The position numbers were made by a program, and so were the translations under genes. Below are positions 1-10,827 of a DNA stretch of 64,000 bases, in pieces; within the stretch, counting starts at the first letter, position 1, and every line of letters begins with the position of its first letter. The notes under the pieces are model-generated. The model saw only the letters and a program-made list of their open reading frames with translations. It was not told where the DNA came from and did no database searches. The stretch covers positions 22,520,001-22,584,000 of the forward strand of contig CM045733.1 in the NCBI GenBank assembly GCA_024760905.1, given 5' to 3'. Source of the stretch: Plotosus lineatus (Eukaryota > Chordata > Actinopteri > Siluriformes > Plotosidae).

Positions 1-114
1 CTATTCTTACTTAATTTCCTTATTTTTTTAATACAATGAATATTTAAAAAAAACAACAAAACGCGATACACTGAAGCCGCATGAATTGAAGCGCAAAGTA
101 GCGAGGGACCCCTG
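1..114 (-). mobile_element. Tigger-like MITE (family T1), partial at window edge
   Basis: Reads on the minus strand as a terminal inverted repeat starting CAGGGGTCCCTCGCTACTT, followed by an A/T-rich stretch matching the copies at 20911, 32389, 45087 and 51143. It is followed by TA (115-116), the expected Tc1/mariner-Tigger target site. The other end lies outside the window. Confidence 0.7.
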
Positions 115-116
115 TA

Positions 117-304
117 CATATCTTCTTTTCCTTTCAGCTTTTACCCTTTTTCAGGAGTTGCCATAGCGAGTCATCTAATTCGCACATTTGATTTGGCATA
201 GGTTATTACATCAGATGCCCTTCCTGAAACAACCCTTTAGCAAGAGACAGAAGCACACTGACAGCTTTGCAGCCTACTCTTTGCGAAAGTCAGCAATGGT
301 TCTT
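117..304 (-). mobile_element. tRNA-derived SINE, RTE-tailed type (type II), 5'-truncated
   Basis: Minus-strand 3' half of the SINE that is complete at 20461-20820. It shows the RTE-like tail (TTTCCTTTCAGC on plus), the block around GATGCCCTTCCTG, and the core up to GCAATGGTTCTT. The tRNA head is missing: at 304-310 it abuts the TA and inverted repeat of the next element, which probably inserted into it. Confidence 0.75.
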
Positions 305-309
305 ATATA

Positions 310-1072
310 CAGATGCTCCCCAACTTACGTTTTTAATTGGTTCCGGACGACCGAACGTAAGTAGTAAGTGAATGTAAGTTGTTACAGTGACGTATGACAT
401 GTAACGTATGACGCTAATACTGTACTATACATCAATAAATACCATTACCGTATCTCATAAAACACCCCTAAATCAATTAATATAAACATAACATTGTAAA
501 ATAATATCAAATATATCAAATAATATCAACATTAATTTCAAATAAGTCACTTATTTATACCGAGTCACTTTACATTAAGCTTAAAACAATCAATCAATGC
601 TTACAATATGTGAGGCGCTCAATACCGAAAGTAGTGTACTTGCGAAAGTAGTGTACTTGCTGTGGGTTATACGGACTTCCGGTCTTTCAAGTGCACAAGG
701 GTGCCGTTGAACTTGTTTAGAACGCAGCCTGCACTGATGCAGTCTCCCCGCAAAGCAGAGCGTTCTTTCTTTTGTGTAAGTAAGTAAACTTTATTCAAGA
801 GATGCATATAAAGGACAAGTACAAATCCTAATGAATATTAATAGAAAAATAATTATACACTCTTAGGATTCTGCTAAAAGATAATAAATATAATGATTGT
901 GCCGATCTGAGCAGATCGTTAATTCATCTCTGTGAATGAGACTTGCACCCATGCTAGTAGGCTTGCACTTCTGACCAACCATATTTGCTTATGGTTACAA
1001 AAGTCCGCAAAACAGTGTAAACACAAAGATCACAGAGACGACGTCTTAACACGAGGGTAACACGCTATATAA
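310..1072 (-). mobile_element. Pogo/Tigger-like element (family T2), interrupted copy
   Basis: Begins after TA with CAGATGCTCCCCAACTTACG, the same inverted terminus as the full copy at 42792-43866. The interior is the reverse complement of that copy, including the short start MxGQKxKPTSMGA (about 990-920, minus strand). Bases 778-888 are a foreign LINE tail. The far inverted repeat is not present, so the right boundary is approximate. Confidence 0.65.
778..888 (-). mobile_element. 5'-truncated LINE 3' end with (TTAC)n-type tail
   Basis: On the minus strand this ends GAATAAAGTTTACTTACTTA, a LINE-like 3' terminus with a tetranucleotide tail. It sits inside the T2 element, whose uninterrupted sequence is seen at 43190-43270. 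It may belong to the same LINE class as 33842-34790, but I could not align the two untranslated regions. Confidence 0.45.
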
Positions 1073-1314
1073 CTGATATTTAAAATTAATCCATTCCAGA
1101 GGTGGTTTCGTAAACTGGATTTTTCATAAGGCCCCCGAAACTACCCCTAAACCCTTCATAAATTATAAAAGCATACTTTTTAAGGCCTCCTGCTTCAATA
1201 TCGTAACAATGGTAGACGGGTTTGGCCATATTCCTTTGTGATATCACTGAAGCGCATGCCACGAGCCCGCTTGTTATTTTTACTCGCACCGGGAATCACA
1301 CGCGTGCACACACA

Positions 1315-1316
<2 letters not shown>

Positions 1317-1380
<64 letters not shown>
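1317..1380. repeat. (GT)n microsatellite
   Basis: About 32 uninterrupted GT units. The poly-Thr-His and poly-Cys-Val reading frames across it are artefacts. Confidence 0.97.
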
Positions 1381-1384
<4 letters not shown>

Positions 1385-1572
1385 CGCGCGTGCATGTGTG
1401 TTGACCATGTCTTCTTAGCAGAGTTATAATCTTACAAATGTTTATGCAAGGTTAAAAGCCTGAGCCAAGAAATAAAGTTCCAATGAGCACACTCGAAAAA
1501 CTCATAAAACAACAGTAACTCTGTCCTTTACATGAAAAGCATCAAGGATATTATGAAGATACAGCTACATAA

Positions 1573-1690
1573 TAGCCAATGGGAGGGAGCTGTGTCATCC
1601 CGCCTAGACGATGGGAGGCCAGCAGGGCGGGATGTTGGGAGATAGCCAATGGGAGGCCAGCGGGGCAGGATGTTGGGAGATTGCCAATGG
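1573..1690. repeat. Minisatellite with repeated CCAAT motif
   Basis: Roughly three partial units built around AGCCAATGGGAGGCCAGC and GGATGTTGGGAGAT. The clearest unit is 38 bp (1644-1681). CCAAT occurs at 1576, 1646 and 1684. Confidence 0.7.
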
Positions 1691-1840
1691 GAAAGCAACT
1701 CGCGCACTGTTTGAATTTTTGCGATGGCACTTTAGTGACGTGAATTTGTTTCGTATCCAGAGACATATATTTTAGGAAAATGCATTTCGTAAGCTGGATT
1801 TTTCGTTTGTTGGGACTTTCGTAAGGTGAGGAACCACTGT

Positions 1841-2060
1841 ATCTTCTTTGTCTTTTCCTTTCGGCTGTTCGCTTCAGGGGTCGCCACAGCGAATCATCTG
1901 CCTCCATCTCATCCTATCTTCTGTATCTTCTACTCTTACTCCAACTGCCTTCATGTCTTCCTTCACCACATCCATAAATCTGTTCTTTGGGCTTCCTCTA
2001 GGCCTTCTGCCTGGTAGTTCCAACCTCAGCATCCTACTGCCAATATACTCACTATCCCTC
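1841..2060 (-). mobile_element. RTE-type LINE, 3' segment of copy 1
   Basis: Minus-strand 3' end of the same LINE as 54221-57363: it encodes the conserved C-terminus (PGRRPRG...RWRQMIRCGDP) followed by the tail GGGGTCGCC/CAGCCGAAAGG (read on minus). The match to the 54.3 kb copy stops at ACTATCCCTC (2060) and resumes at 3286, which places the Rex1 insertion. Confidence 0.85.
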
Positions 2061-2067
2061 ACAGTAC

Positions 2068-2362
2068 GTGCGGCTGCGCGGCTGTAAGTCAAAGGTGGTA
2101 GTCTGCAGCACGGGGGCACCGCAGGGCACCGTCCTCTCACCCTTCCTTTTCAACATCTATACCTCGGACTTCATATATAACACAAACAGCTGCCACCTCC
2201 AGAAGTTCTCAGATGACTCCGCCATCGTGGGCCGTGTGTCAGAGGGGAACGAGCTGGAGTACCGGTCGGTCATCGTTGACTTCGTGGACTGGTGTGAGCG
2301 CAACCACCTGTGCTTGAACACTAGGAAGACGAAGGAGATGGTGGTCGACTTCAGGAGAAGCA

Positions 2363-2413
<51 letters not shown>

Positions 2414-2933
2414 ACTAGTGAACATCCAGGGACAGGACATTGAGACAGTGGACAGTTTCAAGTACCTGGGTGTTCACCTTAACAATAAACTGGACTGGTC
2501 CCACAACACCAACGCCCTGTACAAGAAGGGCCAGAGTCGCCTCCATCTTCTGAGGAGACTCAGGTCCTTTGGAGTATGCAGACCTCTGCTCAGGACTTTT
2601 TATGACTCTGTGGTAGCCTCTGCAATCCTCTACGCTGCCATCTGCTGGGCCCCGGGCAGCACAGAGCGGGACAGAAAGAGACTGAACAAGCTGGTCAGGA
2701 GGGCCAGCTCTGTCCTCGGCTGCCCACTGGACTCTGTGGAGGAGGTGAGTGAGAGGAGGATGGTAGCAAAGCTCACATCCATCCTGTTCAACAGCTCTCA
2801 CCCACTGCACCAGACTGTAGAGGAACTGAGCAGCTCCTTCAGTGGACGACTGAGGCATCCTCAGTGCAGGAAGGAGCGCTACCGCAGGTCGTTCATTCCC
2901 ACCGCTGTCAGACTGTACAACGCCACTTTGTAA
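2068..2933 (+). pseudogene. Rex1 reverse transcriptase C-terminal half, frameshifted
   Basis: Encodes the palm and thumb part of a Rex1-like reverse transcriptase, which would copy the element's RNA at a nicked target. The first frame (2068-2418) shows VVCSTGAPQGTVLSPFLF and the catalytic motif FSDDSA. It then enters a (CA)22 tract of 44 nt, not a multiple of three, and stops. The second frame (2418-2933) continues with FKYLGVHLNNKLDWSHNT and RLRSFGVCRPLLRTFYDSVV up to RRSFIPTAVRLYN. The endonuclease and N-terminal reverse transcriptase are absent through 5' truncation. The copy cannot make a working enzyme. The microsatellite lies at the same codon position in the second copy. Confidence 0.85.
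2368..2411. repeat. (AC)22 within Rex1 coding sequence
   Basis: A 44-nt dinucleotide tract between the RT palm and the YLGVHLNNK motif. Compare the 60-nt tract at 16845-16904 in copy 2. Confidence 0.95.
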
Positions 2934-3285
2934 CTGTCTGTGAAAATACCGGTTATGTGCAATAAAAACCCCGTGCACTTTAATCAACCACATCTACCCC
3001 ACTGTGAACCATATCAACCCATCTACTCTGCCCTCAGATACATTACACTTTAATATAGGCCAGTCTATAAAGTTGCTCCATTCTTTTCTTTTATTGTTTA
3101 TTAATTTATACTATTTATGTATCTATTTATTTATTTACTTATATAATATATATGTATGTGTGTATGTTTGTACTTGTATCTATTTTTGCACCCCCTACTG
3201 ATAGTACCTCAAGAGCCTGTAACAGTGAATTTCTCCATTGTGAGATTAATAAAGCTGTATCTTATCTTATCTTATCTTATCTTAT

Positions 3286-6170
3286 CTGTACATGTCCAAA
3301 CAATCTCAATCTAGCCTCTCTGACTTTGTCTCCAAAACCTCTAACATGTGCTATCCATCTGATGTACTCATTCCTGATTCTATCCATCCTCATTACTCAC
3401 AAAGAGAACCTCAACATTTTCATCTCTGCTACCTCCAGCTCTGCCTCCAGTCCTTTCCTCAGTCCCACTGTTTCTAAATCATACAACATCGCTGGCCTCA
3501 ACACCATCTTGTATACTTTTCCTTTCATTCTTGCCAATACCTTCCTATCACACATCACACCGGACACTTTTCTTCAACCACTCCAACCTGCCTGCACACG
3601 CTTCTTCACCTCTTTTAAACACTCTCCATTGCTCTGGATTGTTGAGCCTAAGTACTTAAAATCCGCCACCATCTTTATCTCTGCCCCCCTAACCTCACTG
3701 TTTCTCTTGGGTCCTTGTCGTTCACACATGTATTCTGTCTTACTGAGGCTAACCTTCATTCCTCTTCTTTCCAGGGCATACCTCCACCTCTCTAGATTTT
3801 CCTGCATTTGTTCTCTGCTCTCACTGCAGATCACAATGTCATCTGCATACATCATAGTCCATGGAGATTCTTGTCTAACCTCGTCTGTCAGCCTGTCCAT
3901 CACCATAGCAAACAAGAAGGGGCTCAGAGCTGACCCTTGATGCAATCCCACCTCCACCTTGAACTCTTTGGTCACACCGACAACACACCTCACCACTGTC
4001 TTACATGTCTCATACATGTCCTGCACCACTCTAACATAATTCTCTGCTACTCCAGACTTCCTCATGCAACATCACAGTTCTCTCGGCACCCTGTCATATG
4101 CTTTCTCCAGATCCACAAAGGCACAATGCAGCTCCCTCTGGCCTTCTCTGTACTTCTCTATTAACATCTTCAAAGCAAACACTGCATCTGTGGTGCTCTT
4201 TCTTGGCATGAAACTAAACTGTGGTTCACAAATGCTGACTACTGTCCTTAGTCTAGCTTCCACTATTCTTTCCCATAACTTCATCATATGGCTCATCAAC
4301 TTTATCCCTATGTAGTTGCCGCAACTCTGCACGTCTCCCTTGTTCTTAAAGATGGGCACAAGCACACTTTTCCTCCATTCCTCCGGCATCTGCTCACTTT
4401 CTAAGACCTTGTTGAATATTCTTGTCAGAAAATCTACTGCTACCTCTCCTAGACACTTCCATACCTCCATCGGTATGTCGTCAGGACCAACTGCCTTTCC
4501 ACTCTTCATCCTCTTCAATGCCCTCCTCACTTCACCCTTACTAATCTTTGCTACTTCCAATGGTCACCTCTTCTACTCTTTTTTCTCTCTTATTTTCCTC
4601 ATTTATCAGCTCTTCAAAGTACTCTTTACATCTTCCCAGCACACTTCTGTCATCAGTCAATACATTTCCCACTCTGTTCTTAATCACTCTAACTTGCTGC
4701 ACGTCCTTCCTATCTCTATTTCTCTACTGGGCCAACCTGTATAGATCATTTTCTCCTTCCTTACTGTCCAGCCTAGCATACAAGTCATCATACGCCCTCT
4801 GTTTGGCCTTTGACACCGCCACCTTCGCCTTACACTGTGTCACCCTGTACTCCTGTTTACTCTCTTCGGTCCTCTCAATGTCCCACTTCTTCTTGGCTAA
4901 CCTCTTCTTTTGTACACATTCCTGCACTTCCTCATTCCACCACCAAGTCTCCTTATCTACTGTCCTTCCAGAGGACACACCAAGAACTCTCCTACCTGTC
5001 TCACTGATCACATTGGCTGTCGTTCTTCAGTCATCTGGAAGCACTTCCTGACTACCCAAAGCCTGTTTCAAATCCTCCTTGAAGACAACACGACACTCTT
5101 CCTTTTTCAGCTTCCACTACTTTGTCTTCTCTCGCTCGCTCTGTCTTTGCCTTCTTCACCTTTCTCACCATCAGCCTCATCCTGCACACCACCATCCTAT
5201 GCTCTTTGGCAACACTCTCACCCACTACTACTTTGCAGTCACTGACTTCCTTCAAATTACATCGTCTACACAAGATGTAGTCTTCCTCCACTTTTATAAG
5301 TCACACTATGCTCCTGTCTCTTCTTGAAAAAAGTATTCACAACAGCCATTTCCATCCTTTTTGCAAAATCAGTCAACATCTGTCCTTCTGTGTTTCTGTC
5401 CTGGATACCAAACCTGCCCAACACTTCCTTGTCCCTTCTGTTGCCTGCACCAACATGTCCATTGAAGTCTGCACCAATGACCACTCTTTCACCTCTGGGA
5501 ATGCTCTGCATCACTTCATCTAACTCACCCCAGAATCTCTCCTTCTCTTCTTGCGCACGTCTGTGGGGCATAGGCACTAACAACTTTGAACATAACACCT
5601 TCAATTTCTAACTTGAGACTCATCACTCTGTCTGACACTCTTTTCATTTCTAGAGCATTCCTGACCAACCCCTCCTTCAAGATGACTCCTACTCCATTTC
5701 TCTTCCCATCCACACCATGAAAAAACAGCTTAAACCCCTGCTCCTAAGCTTATAGCCTTGCTACCTTTCCACCTGGTCTCCTGAACACACAGTATGTCCA
5801 CCTTCTTCCTCTGCATCATGTCAGCCAGCTCTCGACCTTTTCCTGTCATAGTTCCAACAATCAAAGTCCCTACTTTCAGTCCTAGACTTATGCCTTTCCT
5901 CTTCTCTCTCTGCCTACGGACAAGCCTCCCGCCTCTCCTTCTTCCACCTCTCCTTCTTCGACTTTTCCTTGGTTGACAGCACTGATGGCAGTTGTTGTTA
6001 ACCTGGGCCTCGACCGATCCAGGATGAAATTACTAATGACGGTTCGCATTGTATATTTTGGCAAAAGTTTTACGCCGAATGCCCTTCCTGTCGCAACCCT
6101 CTGCACTTATCTGGGCTTGAGACCGGCGTGAGGATGGACACTTGTTTGTGCCCATCCTCACGGCTGTATT
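3286..6170 (-). pseudogene. RTE-type LINE copy 1, decayed endonuclease-RT
   Basis: Minus-strand remainder of the LINE started at 1841-2060. Successive frames match the intact copy at 54237-57056. They are the endonuclease start (MDGKRNGVGVILKEG, near 5713), IGADFNGHVGAG (near 5470), a linker (ETWWWNEEVQECVQKKRLAK, near 4950), RT fingers (GPDDIPMEVWKCLGEV, near 4470) and the RT core (GLHQGSALSPFLFAMV with YADDIVICS, 4065-3574). Frameshifts and small deletions separate these blocks, so it is non-functional. The 5' end near 6170 has the same non-coding start (ATGCCCTTCCTGTCGCAACC on plus) as the intact copy. It is older than the Rex1 that split it. Confidence 0.85.
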
Positions 6171-6507
6171 CACTGTGAAACGTGCTTATTGTACCATTAA
6201 TCTGGACTCAAGCATTTTGACAAAAATTATAATAATAATTAATATTAATAATAAAAATAATACAAATTGTTTCATTCATTTTTGTTTTGTAGGTTAAACT
6301 GTTTTATATATTGTGCTCTTGAGTTAATATTGCTGATTAATTTGAATTTATTATTATTTATTGATTTTATTTAATTTTATTTTTCAGTATCGAAAGGTTT
6401 AAATTGTTGGTCAAAAATGTTCACAGTTTAAATAAGGATACTTTTTTATTTCAGGCAAAATGAACGAAATGTTTTCCTCTTCCTAGGGTGGGGCGCGACA
6501 GAAAATA
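6171..6507. other. A/T-rich stretch without recognised features
   Basis: Runs of TAATAATTAAT-like sequence. No coding signal or repeat family recognised. Confidence 0.5.
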
Positions 6508-6760
6508 ATTAAGAAGCACGTGCCCCCGGTGAAGCTAACTGGGTTATCAAAGGCCAGCCATGTATCTGACTCTCATTGTTTATGGTGAGAGGCATGTAAA
6601 AGAACCACTGCTTTTGTAAAGAGACTTTACATTTCTGCCCTGTGATGACCTGGTGAGCTGTCAAGGGTGTATTCTGCTCTTGCCCAGAGTCAGCTGGGAT
6701 GGACGCCAGACTCCTCAAGATCCTAATTAAGCATCTCAGAAATAAATAAATTAATGTACT
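6508..6760 (+). mobile_element. tRNA-derived SINE type I, headless
   Basis: Core from GAAGCTAACTGGGTTATCAA to a degraded tail (CCTAATTAAGCATCTCAGAA then AAATAAATAAATTAATG). The tRNA head is missing. Confidence 0.75.
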
Positions 6761-6769
6761 AATCCAGTA

Positions 6770-7000
6770 AGGGAAATTATTGCCTCTGCATTTAACCCAT
6801 CCAAAGTGAGCACACACACAGGCACCTGGAGAGCAGATGGAGGTTAGGTGCCTTGCTCAAGGGCACTTTAGTCAAGAAAGTGGTAGAATGAAAGGTGCAG
6901 CTCAATCCTCCAGCCACCACACATTTTTCCTGCAGGTTCGGGACTTGAACCAGTGACCTGTTAATCTGATCAACACTGGTCAATCGCAATGGTTGCTGAG
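6770..7000 (-). mobile_element. tRNA-derived SINE type III
   Basis: Same sequence class as 35735-36043: CATTTAACCCATCCAAA..., then GGTGCCTTGCTCAAGGGCAC. Near 6945-6965 there is a B-box-like GGTTCAAGTCCCG on the minus strand, giving a tRNA-like head at the high-coordinate end. Confidence 0.6.
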
Positions 7001-8882
7001 ATGATATATGTGGAGGAAAGCAGATAGTGCTCCCCTCTGTGTTACACCGCCTTGTGAAAGCGTTTTATCTTATCAACTGTTTGAATGAAACTTGAGAGCT
7101 AATCCCAGGTATTTAGCCCAAAAGCTAGCATCTTCCAACATGCAATCCAATATGATAACTTTTGATTCTCCCCGCAGTAACTATGTAAAATCAGCGATAA
7201 ATGGATTACTGTCCAATCATTAACTTAATTAATCATTAATGAATGGGGTTATCTCTGTACTGTATGTTGCTTTCTTAATCCTTGTCATTAAACACCTAAG
7301 CAATTTCACTGCTTCTTACTAGAAGTGGTTTACCAATAGGAAAGAAAGATCTTTGCTATGGAGTACTTTCTATAAAACCCAGAGTAGCTCCTGAGTTTTC
7401 AGAGTAGCTTCGACGGAAAAAAGAAAAGCAGTATGAGTGTAGTTAGCTGATTTTTCTTAGTTGCTTGTAATGTAGCTAAATACAGTACTTTATAACAAAA
7501 TTAGTTTGAATGAATGTTAACTATATTAAATTATATGTACAATGTAGATCGATGCGTTACAACTTTAAGAGTAGCGTCACCAACAATGATCTGTACCTAC
7601 TGAATTTCCTGTTCCCTATGTATCTCCAGAAAGACAGTAAAACTACAGCTGCCTTGCTGTGGAACACCACATTATCAGAACTGTAGGGATCATTTTCAAA
7701 TCCTGACTCATGAACCACAGTCATGAAAGCAGACAATTGACACGTAGCTACCAGAGACAGTGTATAGGACAGCACTGACTCACCAACACAAAACCTGTCT
7801 TTCGCTCCTTGATACTGAAGAACTTCCCCTCTGTGCACCTTGCTTACTTGTTCCAGAGAAGAATGCAACATCCATGACTCAGACCGAGTGTACGAGAACT
7901 CTCATCAAGTGCCGCTAAAAACCTAACACATTAACTCCGGCATACCTGCAAATACAGTGCACAGAATGTAGGCGAGACCTGCTGCTGGATACCTGAGAGC
8001 ATAGAGGCTGATGGTGGATGTCACCTGAGCTCTGGGAGAATCTCTCAGCACCATCAGCGCTACGTCACTCATCGAAAGGCAACCCACAGGATTAATTCTG
8101 GCACAGAGCTGAGGCTATTTTAAGATTCATTATGCAACCCAGTTAACTTTCTTCAAGATCAGATTGCCAGGTACACTTCTTAAATTAGCACCTCCTCCAG
8201 ACATAGAGTATTGCCTAATGTTTATGGCTCATTTGTCATTTCCCCTGGTAAATCTGAACCACATATTGTAGATTCATGCTTAGCTTGGTAAATATGTGTT
8301 AGTTAAAGCCTAATGTACAACTATTTGTTTTGCTGAGGTGTATCAAATTAGAGGAAGTGAGCACAAAACGTCTCACCCACTTTTACCAAGCAGAAGACTA
8401 AAATAAGATTTTATATATACGCCTCTGTTTCTCTTTATTCAAAAAGATGTGCTCCTTCAAAAAAATCAGATCTGTGCAAGGCATAATTTGCCAATTATAT
8501 TGATTTAAAATGCCGGTAAAGTGGACATAAAAATGTCAACAAAACTTTCAAACTTCAGTAACAGTTTCATGGACACATTTCATGGCTTGTACAGTGCTGT
8601 ATACAGTGTACATAGTGTAAAATTATATTAATATTTGGCAAACTAATGCAGACAAGTCATGATTTCTTTCAGTCTGATGTCCTTATTCAGAATAAGATGA
8701 GGATTCAAGCGTATTTGAGAAATGTTTATAAACTTAGATATATACTTTAAGACATTTTGTACTTGAAGTTATTTTCACAACAATTTAGTCACCACTGTTA
8801 AGGACTAGTTCAATGGAATTAATGAGGTAAAAACAGGTTTTTATAATAATTTTTATTATTTTTGTTGTATTATCATGAATAA
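7001..8882. other. Unique-looking sequence, no gene supported
   Basis: About 1.9 kb without a recognised repeat. One minus-strand frame at 7871-7557 (104 codons, including SLVATCQLSAFMTVVHES) has no family resemblance I can name and no clear splice context. I do not call it a gene. Confidence 0.4.
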
Positions 8883-8980
8883 GTGGTGGTGGTGGTGGCT
8901 TGGTGGTTAAGGTGCTGTCTTACTGATCCCAAGGTCAGGGAGTTCAAGCCCCACTCTCAAGGGGTTGTCACGGCTGGACA

Positions 8981-9018
<38 letters not shown>

Positions 9019-9224
9019 GCAGCTAACTGGGTTATCAACACCCAGTCATGTCTCTCACTGCCTGTGGTGAGAGGCATGTTTAAAAATAAATAAATAAATA
9101 AACATTGCATGACCTTGAAATCTCTCCAGGGCGTATCCTGCCCTCAACCAGTGTCTCCCGAGATGTGTGCCAGCCTCCTCGTGACCCTAATTATGATTAA
9201 GTGGTTCTGAAAATGGATGGATAT
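8883..9224 (+). mobile_element. tRNA-derived SINE type I, divergent
   Basis: A degraded tRNA-like head (GGTGGCTTGGTGGTTAAGG, B-box-like GAGTTCAAGCCCC), then a (CA)n expansion at 8983-9016, core CAGCTAACTGGGTTATCAA, and tail GACCCTAATTATGATTAAGTGG with GGATGGATAT. Confidence 0.75.
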
Positions 9225-9231
9225 TATAAAT

Positions 9232-9563
9232 AAAGAGATGAGAGAGAGATTTCCTTTTGGCTTTTTTCCCTTTCTCAGAGGTCGTCACAGCGAATGATTC
9301 GCACATTTGATTTGGCATAGGTTTTTCCGTCGGATGCCCTTCCTGACACAACCCTTTTAGCAAGGGGCAGAAACATGCTGACAGCCTACTCTTTACCAAA
9401 GTCAATAATGGTTCTTTTACATGAACCTCTCACCATAGACAGTGAGAGACATGGCACGTCTTGGATAACCCAGTTAGCTGCACTGGGGGGGCAGTGACAA
9501 CCTTGTGGGGACTCGAACCCCCAAACTTAGGATCAGTAATCTAGCGCCCTATACCACCACTCA
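9232..9563 (-). mobile_element. tRNA-derived SINE type II (RTE-tailed)
   Basis: Near full-length on minus. The RTE-like tail (GTCGTCACAGCG region, 9283-9292) is followed by the block CGGATGCCCTTCCTGACAC (9331-9349), the core, and a tRNA-like head with B box reading GGGTTCGAGTCCC on minus near 9510. It lies directly after a type I copy in the opposite orientation. Confidence 0.85.
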
Positions 9564-10599
9564 AATTAATGCTTATCATCCATGAAGAGGCGGATGGGGG
9601 ATGAGCTCGGGGGTTTATTGGGGACTGTGAGTGCTGTAGTACACAAACTTTTGGATGCTTCTCTTCATTTATAATTCAGAAGGTTTTTAAAGTGTTGAAG
9701 ACAACACTATCATGGCTGCAAAATCTGCAGTTCTAAACGAATGAAAGATGATGTCCACAGTGTTATCATTTTGACATTATTAAGACACAAAGAACAACTT
9801 TATTTTCTTTTTATGCTACATTTGCACCATTAATCTCCAACAACTGATTTAAGAGCTCGTTCAAATCAGCAAGCTTGTTACAACTGGTTAAAACAGTCCA
9901 GTTTCTGTAATAATTTTAGAAATACATATTTGGACCCACATTTCCAACATTCCATGGAGCTACTGTAAATGTTTAGAATGCTCAGAGTCTCTAGTGGACT
10001 AAAACTGAACAATGTTAGCCCAAAATACGTGTCCTTATTTATTCCAATAATGGACCTCAATTAGCTTACAGCTAGCTTAACTGTTGTAACTGGCTATTAC
10101 ATAGAGTTCTATAGCATATACATTTTAGAATAATAGAAAACAACAAATAAAACCTTGTATGTGATCAGATCTGATGTGGCTTTTCCCATTATTGAAAGAA
10201 GGATGCTATAGATATGACAGAAAACAGTGTGCACAGTGGTCTGTTTTGAGGTGAGAATTTTTCTGTCATGGCAACGTGACGTCATGCTTTAGTATTCTAT
10301 AAACAGATTACAAAGAAAAAACCCGGACATAAATCAGAGAACAAGCTGGTCATTTTTTCCATCCAGCAACAATGAAAAAGAATAGTTAAAAAAAAAACAT
10401 CAGGTGTAACCAGTAATAAATATTAAAGCATCTCAATTCTTTTGCCATGAAAAAGACCACATGTTTTCTACTGGCTCTGAAGACCTGAGCTGTTTAATTC
10501 ATAGGTCGAAGCTCACTTAGAAAAAGCTGAAACTGAAGGAGAAGAAATTTATAAATACTGGCGTTTAAACATTATACTTCCCGCCATAATTATCAGTTT
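9564..10599. other. Unique-looking sequence, nothing recognised
   Basis: About 1 kb of A/T-rich DNA with no repeat family, coding similarity or RNA gene that I can support. Confidence 0.4.
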
Positions 10600-10827
10600 C
10601 TAATGAAGTCAAGATTTTTTTTTTGTTTTGTTTTTTAAATAATAAATGACTACAATGGATAAAGTGAAAATCCAACCTTTAATTCAAGTGCATTTCCGGG
10701 GGGTGGGGGGTGGATCCCACATTAAAAAATAATTCTTTTACATCAAATCATGTGTGCCACAATTATCATCGCCCTTGATGTTTATTTTGTACAACCCCCT
10801 TTTGCCAACAAAACAGCACCTAATATT

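Larger units (their letters stand above)
1086..1840. other. Degenerate repeat region between T2 and RTE
   Basis: No gene is supported. A motif close to TTTCGTAARCTGGATTTTTC occurs at about 1106 and again at 1786. The right edge reads, on minus, TACAGTGGTTCCTCACC, which looks like a DNA-transposon terminus. The stretch contains a (GT)n tract and a GC-richer minisatellite, listed separately. Confidence 0.4.
2061..3285 (+). mobile_element. Rex1-type LINE, copy 1, inserted in RTE
   Basis: A 5'-truncated Rex1/Babar-like non-LTR retrotransposon. The coding part runs from reverse transcriptase motif STGAPQGTVLSP through FSDDSAIVG to the thumb region. The 3' untranslated region has AATAAA near 2961 and ends AATAAAGCTGTATCTTATC with a (TCTTA)n tail at 3257-3287. 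The same organisation recurs at 16755-17771. The flanks are two halves of one RTE element. Rex1 is widespread in fish; the clade call is from motif recognition. Confidence 0.85.

Noticed and set aside
1195..1429. Poly-Thr-His and poly-Cys-Val frames over (GT)n tracts, here and at 25128, 26169, 30315, 39521, 53012 and elsewhere
   Set aside because: Direct translation of dinucleotide repeats, with no unique coding sequence around them.
1560..1690. CRISPR-like array
   Set aside because: The units are tandem without regular spacers and the window is vertebrate-like; a minisatellite explains it.
7557..7871. 104-codon minus-strand frame as a host exon
   Set aside because: No recognisable domain, weak context and no confident splice sites. 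A frame of this length can occur by chance in 64 kb.
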